Under the pieces are notes generated by a model. The model saw only the letters and a program-made list of their open reading frames with translations. It made no database searches and was not told the DNA's origin. This document shows, in pieces, positions 34,693 to 43,926 of a DNA stretch of 64,000 nt; position 1 is the stretch's first letter; each line of letters starts with the position of its first letter. The stretch comes from Verrucomicrobium sp. BvORR106 (GTDB lineage: Bacteria > Verrucomicrobiota > Verrucomicrobiia > Verrucomicrobiales > Verrucomicrobiaceae), in the NCBI RefSeq assembly GCF_000739655.1, contig NZ_BATR01000002.1, forward strand, positions 1 to 64,000, given 5' to 3'. The position numbers and the translations under genes are program-made.

Positions 34693-36438
34693 ATGTTCGT
34701 TCTCGGTCTTAACGCCTACCACGGCGACTCTTCCGCCGCCATCCTCAAGGACGGCCAGGTCATTGCCGCCGTCGAAGAAGAGCGCTTCCGCCGCATCAAG
34801 CACTGGGCAGGTCTGCCCACGGAATCCATCAAGTACTGCTTGGAAGTGGCCGGCATCGCCTATGGCGACCTCCGCCACATCGCCATCAATCTGGACCCGA
34901 AGGTCAATCACGGACGCCGGCTCCTGCATGTGCTGCGACACCTTCCGTCCCCCAAGCTGATCTTGGCCAGACTCGCCAAACTGGGCAAGACCACCAGCCT
35001 GCGAGACACGCTCAATTCCGCCTTCCCCGGCCAGCCTTTGCATCCCGAGGCGCGGGTGCATCACGTGGAGCACCACTTGGCCCACCTCGCCTCCTCCTAC
35101 CTGTGCAGCCCGTTCGAGGAGGCGGTCAATGTCTCCGTGGATGGCATGGGCGACTTCGCCTCCGCCGCATGGGGCATGGGCTGCGGCCAGGACCTCTCCG
35201 TGGATGGGCGCGTGTACTTTCCCCATTCCCTGGGCATCTTCTATTCCGCCCTCACCCAGTGGCTTGGATTCCCGCACTATGGCGATGAGTACAAGGTCAT
35301 GGGCCTCGCCCCCTACGGCCAGCCCCATTTCCTGGATCAGATGCGCCAGATCGTCCATGTGCAGTCCGATGGGACATTCCAGCTCGACCTGCGCTACTTC
35401 CGCCACCATCGCGAGGCCGTGCCCTACTCCTGGGACAACGGTTCCCCAGAGGTCGGCACCCTGTTCACCCCGGAGCTGGAAGCGCTCCTCGGTCCTGCGC
35501 GGAAAAAGGATGAACCGCTGGAGCAACGGCATCGGGACATCGCCCGGTCCATCCAGGCCATGTTCGAGGAGGCCCTCTTCGCCCTTCTGGAGCAGCTGCA
35601 CGCCCGCTACCGCTGCGATGCCCTCACCCTCAGTGGCGGCTGCGCCATGAACTCCGTGGCCAACGGCAAGGTGTACCAGCGCAGTCCCTTCAAAAGGCTC
35701 TACATCCAGAGCGCCGCGGGCGATGCCGGCGGGGCCATCGGCTCAGCCATGGTGGTGGCTCAGAAGTTAGGCACCGTTCCCCGCCAATATTGCCGCCACG
35801 CTTACTGGGGGCCGGAGTACACGGAGACCGACTACTCCACTCTGCTGGAGTCAGAGGGCGCCCGCCTCGTCGAGGCCGGATGTCAGATCACGCTGCACCA
35901 GGACGCCGCCCCGCTCTGTGACGCCGTCGCCACTGCCATCAGCGAAGGCAAGGTCATCGGCTGGTTCCAAGGAAGGCTCGAATGGGGTCCCCGCGCACTC
36001 GGCAACCGCTCCATCCTCGGAGATCCCCGCCGCGCCGACATGAAGGACATTCTCAACGCCAAGATCAAGCGTCGCGAATCCTTCCGCCCCTTCGCCCCCA
36101 GCGTCCTGCGCGAGGAAGTGCCCGGATGGTTCGAGACCGATGACGACGTCCCCTTCATGATGCAGGTGTTCCAGGTGCGTGAAGAAAAGCGGCCCCAAGT
36201 GCCCGCCATCACCCATGTGGACGGCAGCGGCCGCCTCCAGACGGTCTCCGCAGATACCAATCCCATCTACCATCAGCTCATCAGCCGCTTCCACGCCCTC
36301 ACCGGCGTGCCCATGGTGCTGAATACCTCCTTCAACGAGAACGAACCCGTCGTCTGCCATCCCCGCGAAGCCCTGGAGTGCTTTCTTCGAACCAAGATGG
36401 ATGTGCTGGTGCTGGGCCAGCATTTGGTGACGCGATAA
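34693..36438 (+). CDS. NodU/CmcH-family carbamoyltransferase
   Basis: A 581-residue O-carbamoyltransferase that uses carbamoyl phosphate and ATP via carbamoyladenylate. N-terminal Kae1-like domain begins FVLGLNAYHGDSSAAIL; EEERFRRIKHWAG and HVEHHLAH follow, with LSGGCAMNSVANGKV, then YrdC-like C-terminal domain features GRLEWGPRALGNRSIL and ESFRPFAPSVL. Family members modify Nod factors, antibiotics or polysaccharides. It opens the polysaccharide locus, so a carbamoylated surface sugar is likely. The next gene starts 149 bp downstream. Confidence 0.92.
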   Translation: MFVLGLNAYHGDSSAAILKDGQVIAAVEEERFRRIKHWAGLPTESIKYCLEVAGIAYGDLRHIAINLDPKVNHGRRLLHVLRHLPSPKLILARLAKLGKTTSLRDTLNSAFPGQPLHPEARVHHVEHHLAHLASSYLCSPFEEAVNVSVDGMGDFASAAWGMGCGQDLSVDGRVYFPHSLGIFYSALTQWLGFPHYGDEYKVMGLAPYGQPHFLDQMRQIVHVQSDGTFQLDLRYFRHHREAVPYSWDNGSPEVGTLFTPELEALLGPARKKDEPLEQRHRDIARSIQAMFEEALFALLEQLHARYRCDALTLSGGCAMNSVANGKVYQRSPFKRLYIQSAAGDAGGAIGSAMVVAQKLGTVPRQYCRHAYWGPEYTETDYSTLLESEGARLVEAGCQITLHQDAAPLCDAVATAISEGKVIGWFQGRLEWGPRALGNRSILGDPRRADMKDILNAKIKRRESFRPFAPSVLREEVPGWFETDDDVPFMMQVFQVREEKRPQVPAITHVDGSGRLQTVSADTNPIYHQLISRFHALTGVPMVLNTSFNENEPVVCHPREALECFLRTKMDVLVLGQHLVTR

Positions 36439-36586
36439 GGCACCCCCTTTCGATACTGAGATGTCTTATCACTGATACACTTTAAGGATTGACCAGAAAG
36501 GGCACAATCTGCCCAATATTGAGTCGCAAGCGTGAATCCATTTGTTCCCTCAAGCAACTATTGCGCTTAGTGCCCCGCCCGACTCG

Positions 36587-37753
36587 ATGACTTCAGTTCC
36601 CTTGGCCAGCTCCATGCCCCCCAGCTCCACCCAGCGAGCATACTTCCTCCTCGACTCGCTCGAATTCGCGCATGGCACAGAAATGCTGGCCATGATCTTG
36701 GCTGGCGAGCTAAAGAAAATTGGATGGGAAGTGAGTGTCTTCACGGCAGAGTACACCCCCTCGTCTTCCACTTGGGCGGAGTTCCTGCATCAAAGCTCCA
36801 TCCCCATCTATCGGCCGCCTGTACGGATTTTGCGGAGATATTTGCTTCCCCACCGGTTGATCGTTTCAAAACTCTGGCGGCGAGCCGCCCACTCTCCGCC
36901 TACGCTTGTTTGGTCTCCCACCAATGATATCCTCACATGTGTAGCGCTGCACGCCAAACCCGAAAACGCAGTTCCTTTCTTCGTGCATGATCCTAGTGAG
37001 GCGGGGCCTGCATGTCCTCACTACCAGCCCCTGTGGTTTAAGGTTTGCAATTCGGTTACAGCGCTTTCGGTACACGGCGAGCGTCAGCGCCAATCCGCCA
37101 TCTCGTATTACAAAATGGAACGGCCTGTCGATGTCGTAAGGCCCAGCACTTTCCCGCCATCCCGGGTTCATCCGTTGAAGCTCACAGGCGGGCGGATGCG
37201 TTTCGGGCAATTTGGACGTCTGGCCACGATGAAGGGATCTCTCTTTGCAGTCGCCGCTCTTGCTGACTGCGTTAATCGGGGAGGGGATGCAGAACTTCAT
37301 TTTCACGGGGATGGACCGATGAAAGCTGTGACCCAGGAACTGGCCTTCAGCCTAGGCCTCAGAGACCGCGTGTTCTTTCACGGAAGCTACCTTCCCAGCC
37401 AGCTGGATGATCTGGTCAACAGCATCGATGTCAGCATCATGCCATCCACTTACGAGGGCTTTGGCCTGGTCATGCTCGAGTTACTGTCACGTGGCCGGGC
37501 CGTCATCGCCTCAGACGTGGGTAGCAGCAGGGAGATCCTAGGCGACTCCCGAGCCGGCTGGGTCGTCCCCCGCGCCAACACCACCGCTCTGGCAGATGCC
37601 ATGCTCTATTGCTGCACGCATCCCGAAGAAACATTGGCAAGAGCCAATCAAGGCCCGGAACTCTGGAAGGCCAACTACACGCCGGAGAAAATGGCCGCCC
37701 GGTACTTGAATTTCTGGGAGCAGAATGGCACGCCTGGAGCCCGCCGCATCTAG
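36587..37753 (+). CDS. Glycosyltransferase family 4 (GT-B fold)
   Basis: A 388-residue retaining glycosyltransferase of GT4 type. The N-terminal half shows the acceptor-binding LDSLEFAHGTEML motif, and the C-terminal half has FGQFGRLATMKGS and the nucleotide-sugar EGFGLVMLELLSRGRAVIASDVG. The sugar is unknown. The ATG at 36587 is chosen; upstream residues are not conserved. Confidence 0.88.
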   Translation: MTSVPLASSMPPSSTQRAYFLLDSLEFAHGTEMLAMILAGELKKIGWEVSVFTAEYTPSSSTWAEFLHQSSIPIYRPPVRILRRYLLPHRLIVSKLWRRAAHSPPTLVWSPTNDILTCVALHAKPENAVPFFVHDPSEAGPACPHYQPLWFKVCNSVTALSVHGERQRQSAISYYKMERPVDVVRPSTFPPSRVHPLKLTGGRMRFGQFGRLATMKGSLFAVAALADCVNRGGDAELHFHGDGPMKAVTQELAFSLGLRDRVFFHGSYLPSQLDDLVNSIDVSIMPSTYEGFGLVMLELLSRGRAVIASDVGSSREILGDSRAGWVVPRANTTALADAMLYCCTHPEETLARANQGPELWKANYTPEKMAARYLNFWEQNGTPGARRI

Positions 37754-37843
37754 ACGGGTTGGTCATCCGAATTCCCGCGCCGAGCCTCCTGGCGAAATAC
37801 GCTGGGGCAACTCCTCTCCCTACGGTGGGACTATCTCAACTTG

Positions 37844-39328
37844 ATGAACATTGATCGACGCTATCTGACGGGACTCGTGGTGATCTTGGTCGGCCTTTTG
37901 GCAATTCGACTGGCCTACTGGCCAGCGACTCTCATTGGCGGTGACTCCATCGGCTACGCGGTTGGAGGCCTGGGCACCTGGATCGCCCATTCACCCGGAT
38001 ATTTTGGATACTGCTTGCTAGGCTGGAGCATCAACCAGATCGTGGGCAATATCATCGACAGCTACTCGCTGATAAACGTGTCTGCCGCGATGATTGGCAC
38101 ATTCTTGTGCTACCCGCTCGCCAGATCTTTTGATCTTCCCAGACGACAGAGCCTCTACGCGACAGCGGCCTACGGATGCAGCCTGTGTGTCCTGTACTTC
38201 GGCAACACTGCGTTGTCGTATGCGACCGAAGGCATGCTAGCCACGGCCATCGCCCTTTGCGGCCAGATGTCCTGTCGAAAAAAACAGGCTGGCTGGCTTA
38301 TCGCTACCACGGTGTTGTGGGCCATCGCCGGAGCCCTGCGTCAGACCACCACCGCCTTTCTTGCCCCCTGGTACTGCTACGTCCTGTGGCGGACTGGGCG
38401 GCCATGGCTTGCCTTGCTCCAGATCGCGCTTGCCAGCCTGATCATCTTCGGGTGGACGAAGGCGAACAATCACTATCTCGCAGCCGCCTCTGGCAACACG
38501 GGTAAGAGTGCAGGAAGTGCCTTCTGGAGCATGCAGGTCATGATGCCCACTGCATACAACCATGCGCAACTGGGGCTTGGTGAGAAAGCAGAAATCGAAG
38601 AGTCGAACCAGTTCACAGGTGGTTATCACTGGCCCTTCATTGAGGTGGCCTATGTCGCGAACGACTTCCTCGGATGGCATCTCTTGCCAGACTATCGCAG
38701 CTACAACGCCCCGGCTCCCTCATTGGCACACGCCGGTCGCCTGACTCTCATGCAGGCACTGAAGCTGGGCTTCTACATGCTCGTCAGCCTTCCAGCTTTG
38801 TTGCTTCTCTTGTATCCCGGACGGCGCAACTTCAAGCTCTCCGCCAGTAGTAAATGGTTCATGTCGCTGTGGATTGTCCCGCCCTTGGGGTTCTTTGTCG
38901 TGGGCCATTTCGGCAGCTTCGGTTATCTGCAGATTTTCCTGGCAGGCCTGGCCGTTATCTTGGCAGCGTCCATTCCATCTCCCGAAGATACTGCATCACC
39001 CTCGCTGAAGATGGGCACTGTCGGCTGGCTCTTTGTGATCTGCACGATCGCAGGCCCTGCCTTCTTTCTCTTTGCAAAGCCGTTCCAGTCTGTCGAATCC
39101 AATCGAAAACTCGCTGATGTCCTGCTGTTTCAGTATACCGGTGCCGGCATAAAGGAGCGCTACTTTGTGTCCCGGGCCAACACTTCTGCTCCAGGGCCCG
39201 CCCAGCTGCCCGAGTGGCGACACTTTGATCAAGATCAGCAGATCGTTGACTACGTAGAACGGCAAGGGGGCCTGGGGCCCACTTCCTACCCCATCCGCGC
39301 TCCCAAGGCCTTGCCAAAGCCTCAATAA
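37844..39328 (+). CDS. Polytopic membrane protein of polysaccharide locus (possible GT-C type)
   Basis: A 494-residue protein with about ten to eleven hydrophobic segments and two extramembrane loops near residues 220-290 and at the C-terminus. Such size and topology, next to a GT2 dolichyl-phosphate-mannose synthase-like gene, suggests a polyprenyl-phosphate-sugar-dependent glycosyltransferase (GT39/GtrII-like). No catalytic motif was identified with certainty. The ATG at 37844 is used; a TTG three bases upstream is also possible. It is 2 bp from the GT2 gene downstream. Confidence 0.6.
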   Translation: MNIDRRYLTGLVVILVGLLAIRLAYWPATLIGGDSIGYAVGGLGTWIAHSPGYFGYCLLGWSINQIVGNIIDSYSLINVSAAMIGTFLCYPLARSFDLPRRQSLYATAAYGCSLCVLYFGNTALSYATEGMLATAIALCGQMSCRKKQAGWLIATTVLWAIAGALRQTTTAFLAPWYCYVLWRTGRPWLALLQIALASLIIFGWTKANNHYLAAASGNTGKSAGSAFWSMQVMMPTAYNHAQLGLGEKAEIEESNQFTGGYHWPFIEVAYVANDFLGWHLLPDYRSYNAPAPSLAHAGRLTLMQALKLGFYMLVSLPALLLLLYPGRRNFKLSASSKWFMSLWIVPPLGFFVVGHFGSFGYLQIFLAGLAVILAASIPSPEDTASPSLKMGTVGWLFVICTIAGPAFFLFAKPFQSVESNRKLADVLLFQYTGAGIKERYFVSRANTSAPGPAQLPEWRHFDQDQQIVDYVERQGGLGPTSYPIRAPKALPKPQ

Positions 39329-39330
39329 TC

Positions 39331-40026
39331 ATGCAGCCCTGCCTCTCCGTCATCATCCCCGTCTTCAATGAGGTCGCCACGATCGAGGCAGCCGTCAACG
39401 CAGTCCTCGCACAGCCCATTGTCTCGCAACTCATCATTGTGGACGATGGATCAACCGATGGAACCCGCGAGATCCTCGCCAGGCTCACCCAACTGTCTCC
39501 AAAGATCAAAGTGCTGCTTCATGCTCGGAATCAGGGCAAAGGTGCGGCAATCCGGACCGGCGCGAAAGAGGTGACTGGAATGTACGTCATCATCCAGGAC
39601 GCAGATCTGGAGTACGATCCACGTGAGTACGCAAATCTCGCCGCCCCACTTCTGGAGGGCAAGGCCGACGTCGTTTTTGGCACCCGGTTCGCAGGCGGGC
39701 AGGCTCACAGGGTGCTTTATTACTGGCACTCTGTTGCCAACAAGGTACTCACGACGCTCTCAAACATGGCTTCGAACTTGAACCTGACAGACATGGAGTG
39801 CTGCTACAAACTGTTCAATTCTGAAGTCTTCCGCCAGATAAACATAGAGGAGACCGGCTTTGGCATCGAACCGGAACTGGTTGCGAAAGTAAGCAAGATG
39901 AACCTTCGCGTGTACGAGGTTGCCGTTTCATACTATGGGCGGACCTACGAAGAAGGAAAAAAAATCACCTGGAAGGACGGCGTGCGCGCACTCATCTGCA
40001 TCCTGAAGTATTCGCTGCGAAAGTAG
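39331..40026 (+). CDS. GT2 glycosyltransferase, dolichyl-phosphate-mannose synthase type
   Basis: A 231-residue GT-A enzyme with LSVIIPVFNEVATIEAA, the DxD-like region DADLEYDPREY, and NLTDMECCYKLF, all typical of polyprenyl-phosphate-sugar synthases. The likely job is making a lipid-linked single sugar for the membrane protein gene just upstream, with 2 bp between them. The start is ATG. Confidence 0.85.
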   Translation: MQPCLSVIIPVFNEVATIEAAVNAVLAQPIVSQLIIVDDGSTDGTREILARLTQLSPKIKVLLHARNQGKGAAIRTGAKEVTGMYVIIQDADLEYDPREYANLAAPLLEGKADVVFGTRFAGGQAHRVLYYWHSVANKVLTTLSNMASNLNLTDMECCYKLFNSEVFRQINIEETGFGIEPELVAKVSKMNLRVYEVAVSYYGRTYEEGKKITWKDGVRALICILKYSLRK

Positions 40027-40044
40027 CATGCCGTCGTTCCCTTA

Positions 40045-40264
40045 GAACCTGTTTGGATAAAAGCGCTGGGTGTGTTGCGAGGCGTTTTGAGTCTGGACAA
40101 GGCGCGAAGAGGGCGTGAATCGTGATTCACAACCGATGAGCAACGCCGTCCAGGCTCAAAAGGACCGCAACCCGGAGGGGCAGATTCAGCCTCGGCGAAG
40201 CCTCTCTCATCTTAATCCCTCAATTTATCCTGCCACACCCAGATGTTTTTATCCAAACAGGTTC
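40045..40264. mobile_element. MITE-like element, 220 bp
   Basis: Terminal inverted repeats GAACCTGTTTGGATAAAA at 40045-40062 and TTTATCCAAACAGGTTC at 40248-40264, with inner arms (TGGGTGTG/CACACCCA) extending the symmetry. A 3-bp TTA lies directly outside each end (40042-40044 and 40265-40267), as expected for target duplication of the TNA type seen in part of the IS5 family. No transposase is inside. It sits between the GT2 gene and the YdcF-like gene. Confidence 0.8.
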
Positions 40265-40379
40265 TTAGCTCTCGGGGCCCGGCCGGGGAAGAGCGTCGGT
40301 TCCCGAGCTCGGGGAAACCAGCTCCCTCCCCCCCTCTAGTTGGAAGGCGAATGCCCTCACTTAATAACCACTCCTGAAT

Positions 40380-41009
40380 TTGTTTCTCGTCCGCATCGCC
40401 AGAAGTGTCCTCAAAGCAGCCATCGTTCTGGTTGTGGCCATTTCGATCGCATGGTTTTTCCGAGAACCCCTGCTCCGCAGCTGTGCCAGGATGTGGATTG
40501 TTGATGATCCCGTGGTTCAGGCAGATGTTGTCGTAGTGCTTGGCGGGGGCAGAGATTGGCGGCCTTTTGCGGCGGCTGAGCTCGTAAAATCTGGCGTGGC
40601 CGAGAGGATACTGGTTGCCAAAACTGAAATGCTGCCATCCGAACGGGTCCTGGCTCTTAGCTCTGAGTCAGAAATGAACATTGCCCTTCTTGAAAAGCTG
40701 GGAATACCTCGAACGCAGGTGGAAACATTTGGAGACTCCGTGACAAGCACGAGGGACGAGGCGGAAGGGCTCCGGCTCTGGATCACCACCCACTACCCAA
40801 AGTCGATAGTGGTGCCCACCGATCCTTTCCACACCAGACGGGCCAAGTGGATCCTTGAGCGTCAATTGAGCAGCACAGGGGTCAAGATCTACGTGAAGGC
40901 TGTCCCGCATCCTCGCTATTCTTCGGATGAATGGTGGTTGAAGGAAGATGGGTTCATGAACTTCTTCAGCGAAATTTTGAAGAGCGTCTACTATTTGATC
41001 CGCTATTAA
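40380..41009 (+). CDS. YdcF/SanA-type DUF218 protein
   Basis: A 209-residue protein with an N-terminal membrane segment (about residues 7-28) and a DUF218 domain: ADVVVVLGGGRDWRPFAAAEL and later TDPFHTRRAKW, where charged residues line the active site. ElyC/SanA members act on envelope polysaccharide or lipid-carrier metabolism and other members bind nucleotides. In this locus a role in surface polysaccharide synthesis is likely. The start is TTG at 40380, just after the MITE-like region. Confidence 0.8.
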   Translation: MFLVRIARSVLKAAIVLVVAISIAWFFREPLLRSCARMWIVDDPVVQADVVVVLGGGRDWRPFAAAELVKSGVAERILVAKTEMLPSERVLALSSESEMNIALLEKLGIPRTQVETFGDSVTSTRDEAEGLRLWITTHYPKSIVVPTDPFHTRRAKWILERQLSSTGVKIYVKAVPHPRYSSDEWWLKEDGFMNFFSEILKSVYYLIRY

Positions 41010-41014
41010 AAGTC

Positions 41015-41842
41015 ATGTCATCCCCTAAAGACCCTCTGATTATAGAAGCCGGACGCGCGGAGGCGCACTACTGGCGGGACCTGTGGCGCTACCGGGAGCT
41101 TTTCGGGTTTCTGGCCTGGCGGGATATTCTCGTTCGGTACAAGCAGACCGCCATCGGGGTGGCGTGGGCGCTCATTCGCCCGCTGCTCACCATGGTGATC
41201 TTTACCGTCATATTCGGCAATGTCGCAAAGCTTCCATCTGGCCCCCTGCCTTACGCCATTCTGGTGGGCGCAGCCATGTTGCCATGGCAGTTCTTTTCCA
41301 ATGCTCTGAGCGAGTCGAGTCAGAGCCTCGTTTCCAACGCCAATCTCATTTCAAAGGTGTACTTCCCGCGGCTGATATTGCCCGCCAGCACCGTTGTGGT
41401 CAGTCTGGTGGATTTTGCCATCTCGTTTGTCATTCTGATTGGCTTGATGATTTGGTACAGCTACGCCCCGGGCTGGCAGGTTCTGGCCCTTCCCGTCTTT
41501 GTAATTCTGGCCTTGCTGGCCGCACTTGGGCCAGGTCTGCTCATCACCGCGCTCAACGTGAAGTACCGTGACTTCAGATTTATCACCCCCTTCATCGTCC
41601 AGTTTGGTCTTTTTGTTTCCCCCGTTGGCTTCCGTTCTTCTGTCATACCAGAACAGTGGCGCCTGCTCTACTCACTCAACCCCATGGTCGGCGTCATCGA
41701 TGGATTCCGCTGGTGCTTGGGTGATTCGTCGGGTCTGGATCTTCCAGCCTTGGCCATTTCTCTTTCGACAGCAATGGCACTCTTGATCTTTGGAGTCCGC
41801 TATTTCCGGAAGATGGAGCGTGGTTTTGCTGACGTGATTTAG
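41015..41842 (+). CDS. wzm: ABC-2 type permease, Wzm (O-antigen export)
   Basis: A 275-residue membrane permease with six predicted segments and a cytosolic N-terminus that has an amphipathic stretch (YRELFGFLAWRDILVRYKQT). This is the Wzm/TagG pattern. It moves undecaprenyl-linked glycan across the inner membrane. It has the wzt gene 28 bp downstream and a second wzt 4 kb on. ATG at 41015 chosen over an in-frame start in the previous gene. Confidence 0.93.
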   Translation: MSSPKDPLIIEAGRAEAHYWRDLWRYRELFGFLAWRDILVRYKQTAIGVAWALIRPLLTMVIFTVIFGNVAKLPSGPLPYAILVGAAMLPWQFFSNALSESSQSLVSNANLISKVYFPRLILPASTVVVSLVDFAISFVILIGLMIWYSYAPGWQVLALPVFVILALLAALGPGLLITALNVKYRDFRFITPFIVQFGLFVSPVGFRSSVIPEQWRLLYSLNPMVGVIDGFRWCLGDSSGLDLPALAISLSTAMALLIFGVRYFRKMERGFADVI

Positions 41843-41870
41843 CCGGACCGTCCATTGAATTCCGCCGTTC

Positions 41871-43133
41871 ATGAAAGAAGCCCACATCAGTGTGGATCAT
41901 GTTGGAAAGCGGTACTCCATTTGCCATAAGGGTGCAGTTGGACGATTCGCCTCTTTCCGTGACGTGCTGATGTCAGGCGTCACAAGGCCCTTCCGCCGCC
42001 AGTCAACACCAGCAGAAAGTCCCACCAAAGAAGACTTTTGGGCGGTCAAAAATGTGTCATTCGATGTTGGCCAGGGGGAAATCTTAGGGATCATCGGCCG
42101 CAATGGCGCAGGCAAGTCCACCCTTCTCAAACTTCTTGCCCGCATTACAGAGCCGACAGAAGGAAAAATTACCCTGCGGGGAAGAGTAGCCAGCCTTCTG
42201 GAGGTGGGCACAGGGTTCCATCCCGAGCTCACGGGACGGGAGAACATCTACCTCAATGGTGCCATCCTCGGCATGTCACGCGCCGAAATCCGGCGCAGGT
42301 TCGATGACATTGCAACCTTTGCAGAGGTGGAGCAATTTCTAGACACTGCAGTAAAACATTACAGCAGCGGCATGTATGTCCGGCTGGCCTTCTCGGTTGC
42401 TGCCCACTTGCAGCCGGAAATACTTATCGTGGATGAAGTTCTCGCCGTAGGCGATGCCGCATTCCAAAAGAAATGCCTTGGGAAGTTGGAGGATGCCAGC
42501 GGCTCCGGCAGAACCATTCTGATCGTATCCCACTCGATGTCAGTCATCACGCGGCTCTGCAGTCGCGCCATATTGTTGGACAAAGGCACCGTCACTCACG
42601 ACGGCAAGGTTGAAGAAGCGGCCCATCGCTATCTTGAGGCATCCCACAACAGCGCTTCAGCGAGCTGGCACCCGCCCACACCCGTGGGAGACACCATCGC
42701 AAAAATTCATGGCGCACGCCTGCACGACCTGCAGGGAAACAGCCCCCCGGTGTTCTCCATCGGAGCCCCCCTCTGTTGCACCATCGACTACGAACTCGCA
42801 GCCTCCGCAAAAAGGGCCCTTCCGGCCATCCAACTGGTTAACGATGCCGGGACCATCGTTTTCGGATCTGCCGCCTTCCAGTTGCGGACCTCAGAAAGGA
42901 TCGGCTGTCTGAGCGCCACTTGTCTTGTCCCGGCGCACCTTCTCGCTGAAGGTTACCACACCCTCAGCATCGGCCTGGTCAGCTACAATCCCAACACTTT
43001 GCATGCTTTTGAACGAGAAGTGCTCGCCTTGCTGCTTATCGATGACACCACAGGTGACGGCACACGCGGGGACGCCATGGGCCAATGGCCTGGCGTAGTA
43101 AGACCCAAACTGGAGTGGATGTTCGCGGCGTAG
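41871..43133 (+). CDS. wzt: ABC transporter ATPase, Wzt type, with C-terminal carbohydrate-binding domain
   Basis: A 420-residue protein. Residues 1-245 are the ATPase: Walker A GIIGRNGAGKST, signature YSSGMYVRL, Walker B ILIVDEVLAVGD. Residues about 260-420 are a beta-sandwich like Wzt-C, which reads the non-reducing end of the glycan before export. It is likely paired with the Wzm gene upstream. The ATPase core is close to that of the second Wzt (45797), but the C-terminal domains differ strongly. Confidence 0.93.
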   Translation: MKEAHISVDHVGKRYSICHKGAVGRFASFRDVLMSGVTRPFRRQSTPAESPTKEDFWAVKNVSFDVGQGEILGIIGRNGAGKSTLLKLLARITEPTEGKITLRGRVASLLEVGTGFHPELTGRENIYLNGAILGMSRAEIRRRFDDIATFAEVEQFLDTAVKHYSSGMYVRLAFSVAAHLQPEILIVDEVLAVGDAAFQKKCLGKLEDASGSGRTILIVSHSMSVITRLCSRAILLDKGTVTHDGKVEEAAHRYLEASHNSASASWHPPTPVGDTIAKIHGARLHDLQGNSPPVFSIGAPLCCTIDYELAASAKRALPAIQLVNDAGTIVFGSAAFQLRTSERIGCLSATCLVPAHLLAEGYHTLSIGLVSYNPNTLHAFEREVLALLLIDDTTGDGTRGDAMGQWPGVVRPKLEWMFAA

Positions 43134-43146
43134 CCGCCTCACCTGG

Positions 43147-43917
43147 ATGTCCCCACTGGCCTACACGGGTGAACGCATGATTCCGGGAGCGGTTGACACC
43201 GCGACTTTCTGGGAGCACGTGGAAAGATATCGCTTCGCAGTGCCCTTCGCTGAGGGGAAAAATGTCGCTGACATCGCCTGCGGTGAAGGCTATGGCACTG
43301 CTGCGCTTGCCAGATCTGGAGCTTTGTCCGTCGTAGGCATCGATGTCGCATCCACGACCGTCGCTCACGCTCAATTGAAGTATGGTGTTGATGCAAGGAT
43401 CGGCAGTGCCGAAGCCGTTCCGTTGGCTGATTGTTCTTTGGACTTGATCGTTTCTTTTGAAACGATTGAGCATCTTCAACACCCTGAGCGTTTTCTAGAA
43501 GAGTGTGGTCGGCTGCTCAGAGCCAATGGTCAATTGATCATCTCCACCCCCAATCCGAACGTGTACCAAAAAGGGTGTCAGGAGAATCCTTTCCACTGTT
43601 CTGAAATGGAACCAGGTGAATTCAAAGCACGACTGCGCTCCATCTTTCGGAACGTGCAATGGTTCGGCCAGCGCTGCAGATTCCCCAGGTGGACACGCTT
43701 GAGAGCCGGCACGCGACTGTACACTTTGGGCAGGCGTATTTTCAATCCCTTGCATCATTTGGACGTCGCACACATTTCGAACGATGTCACAGTGGCCCTT
43801 TGCCAGTCCCGACCAACGTTCCTTGGACGACATTTCACTCCTGAGTCGGTCCGCAGCATCCCGGCCACCGCGCCACTCGAAGGTTGGAAGTACCTGATCG
43901 CAGTTGCATCCAATTAG
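43147..43917 (+). CDS. Class I SAM-dependent methyltransferase
   Basis: A 256-residue methyltransferase with motif I VADIACGEGYGTAALA, acidic VVGIDVAS, and the post-motif LDLIVSFETIEHLQHPERF, of methyltransferase-11/23 type. In this locus it may methylate the terminal sugar, which can be the export signal for the Wzt C-domain, but the target is not shown. It follows wzt closely (13 bp). Confidence 0.85.
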   Translation: MSPLAYTGERMIPGAVDTATFWEHVERYRFAVPFAEGKNVADIACGEGYGTAALARSGALSVVGIDVASTTVAHAQLKYGVDARIGSAEAVPLADCSLDLIVSFETIEHLQHPERFLEECGRLLRANGQLIISTPNPNVYQKGCQENPFHCSEMEPGEFKARLRSIFRNVQWFGQRCRFPRWTRLRAGTRLYTLGRRIFNPLHHLDVAHISNDVTVALCQSRPTFLGRHFTPESVRSIPATAPLEGWKYLIAVASN

Positions 43918-43926
43918 GAGTGAGGC

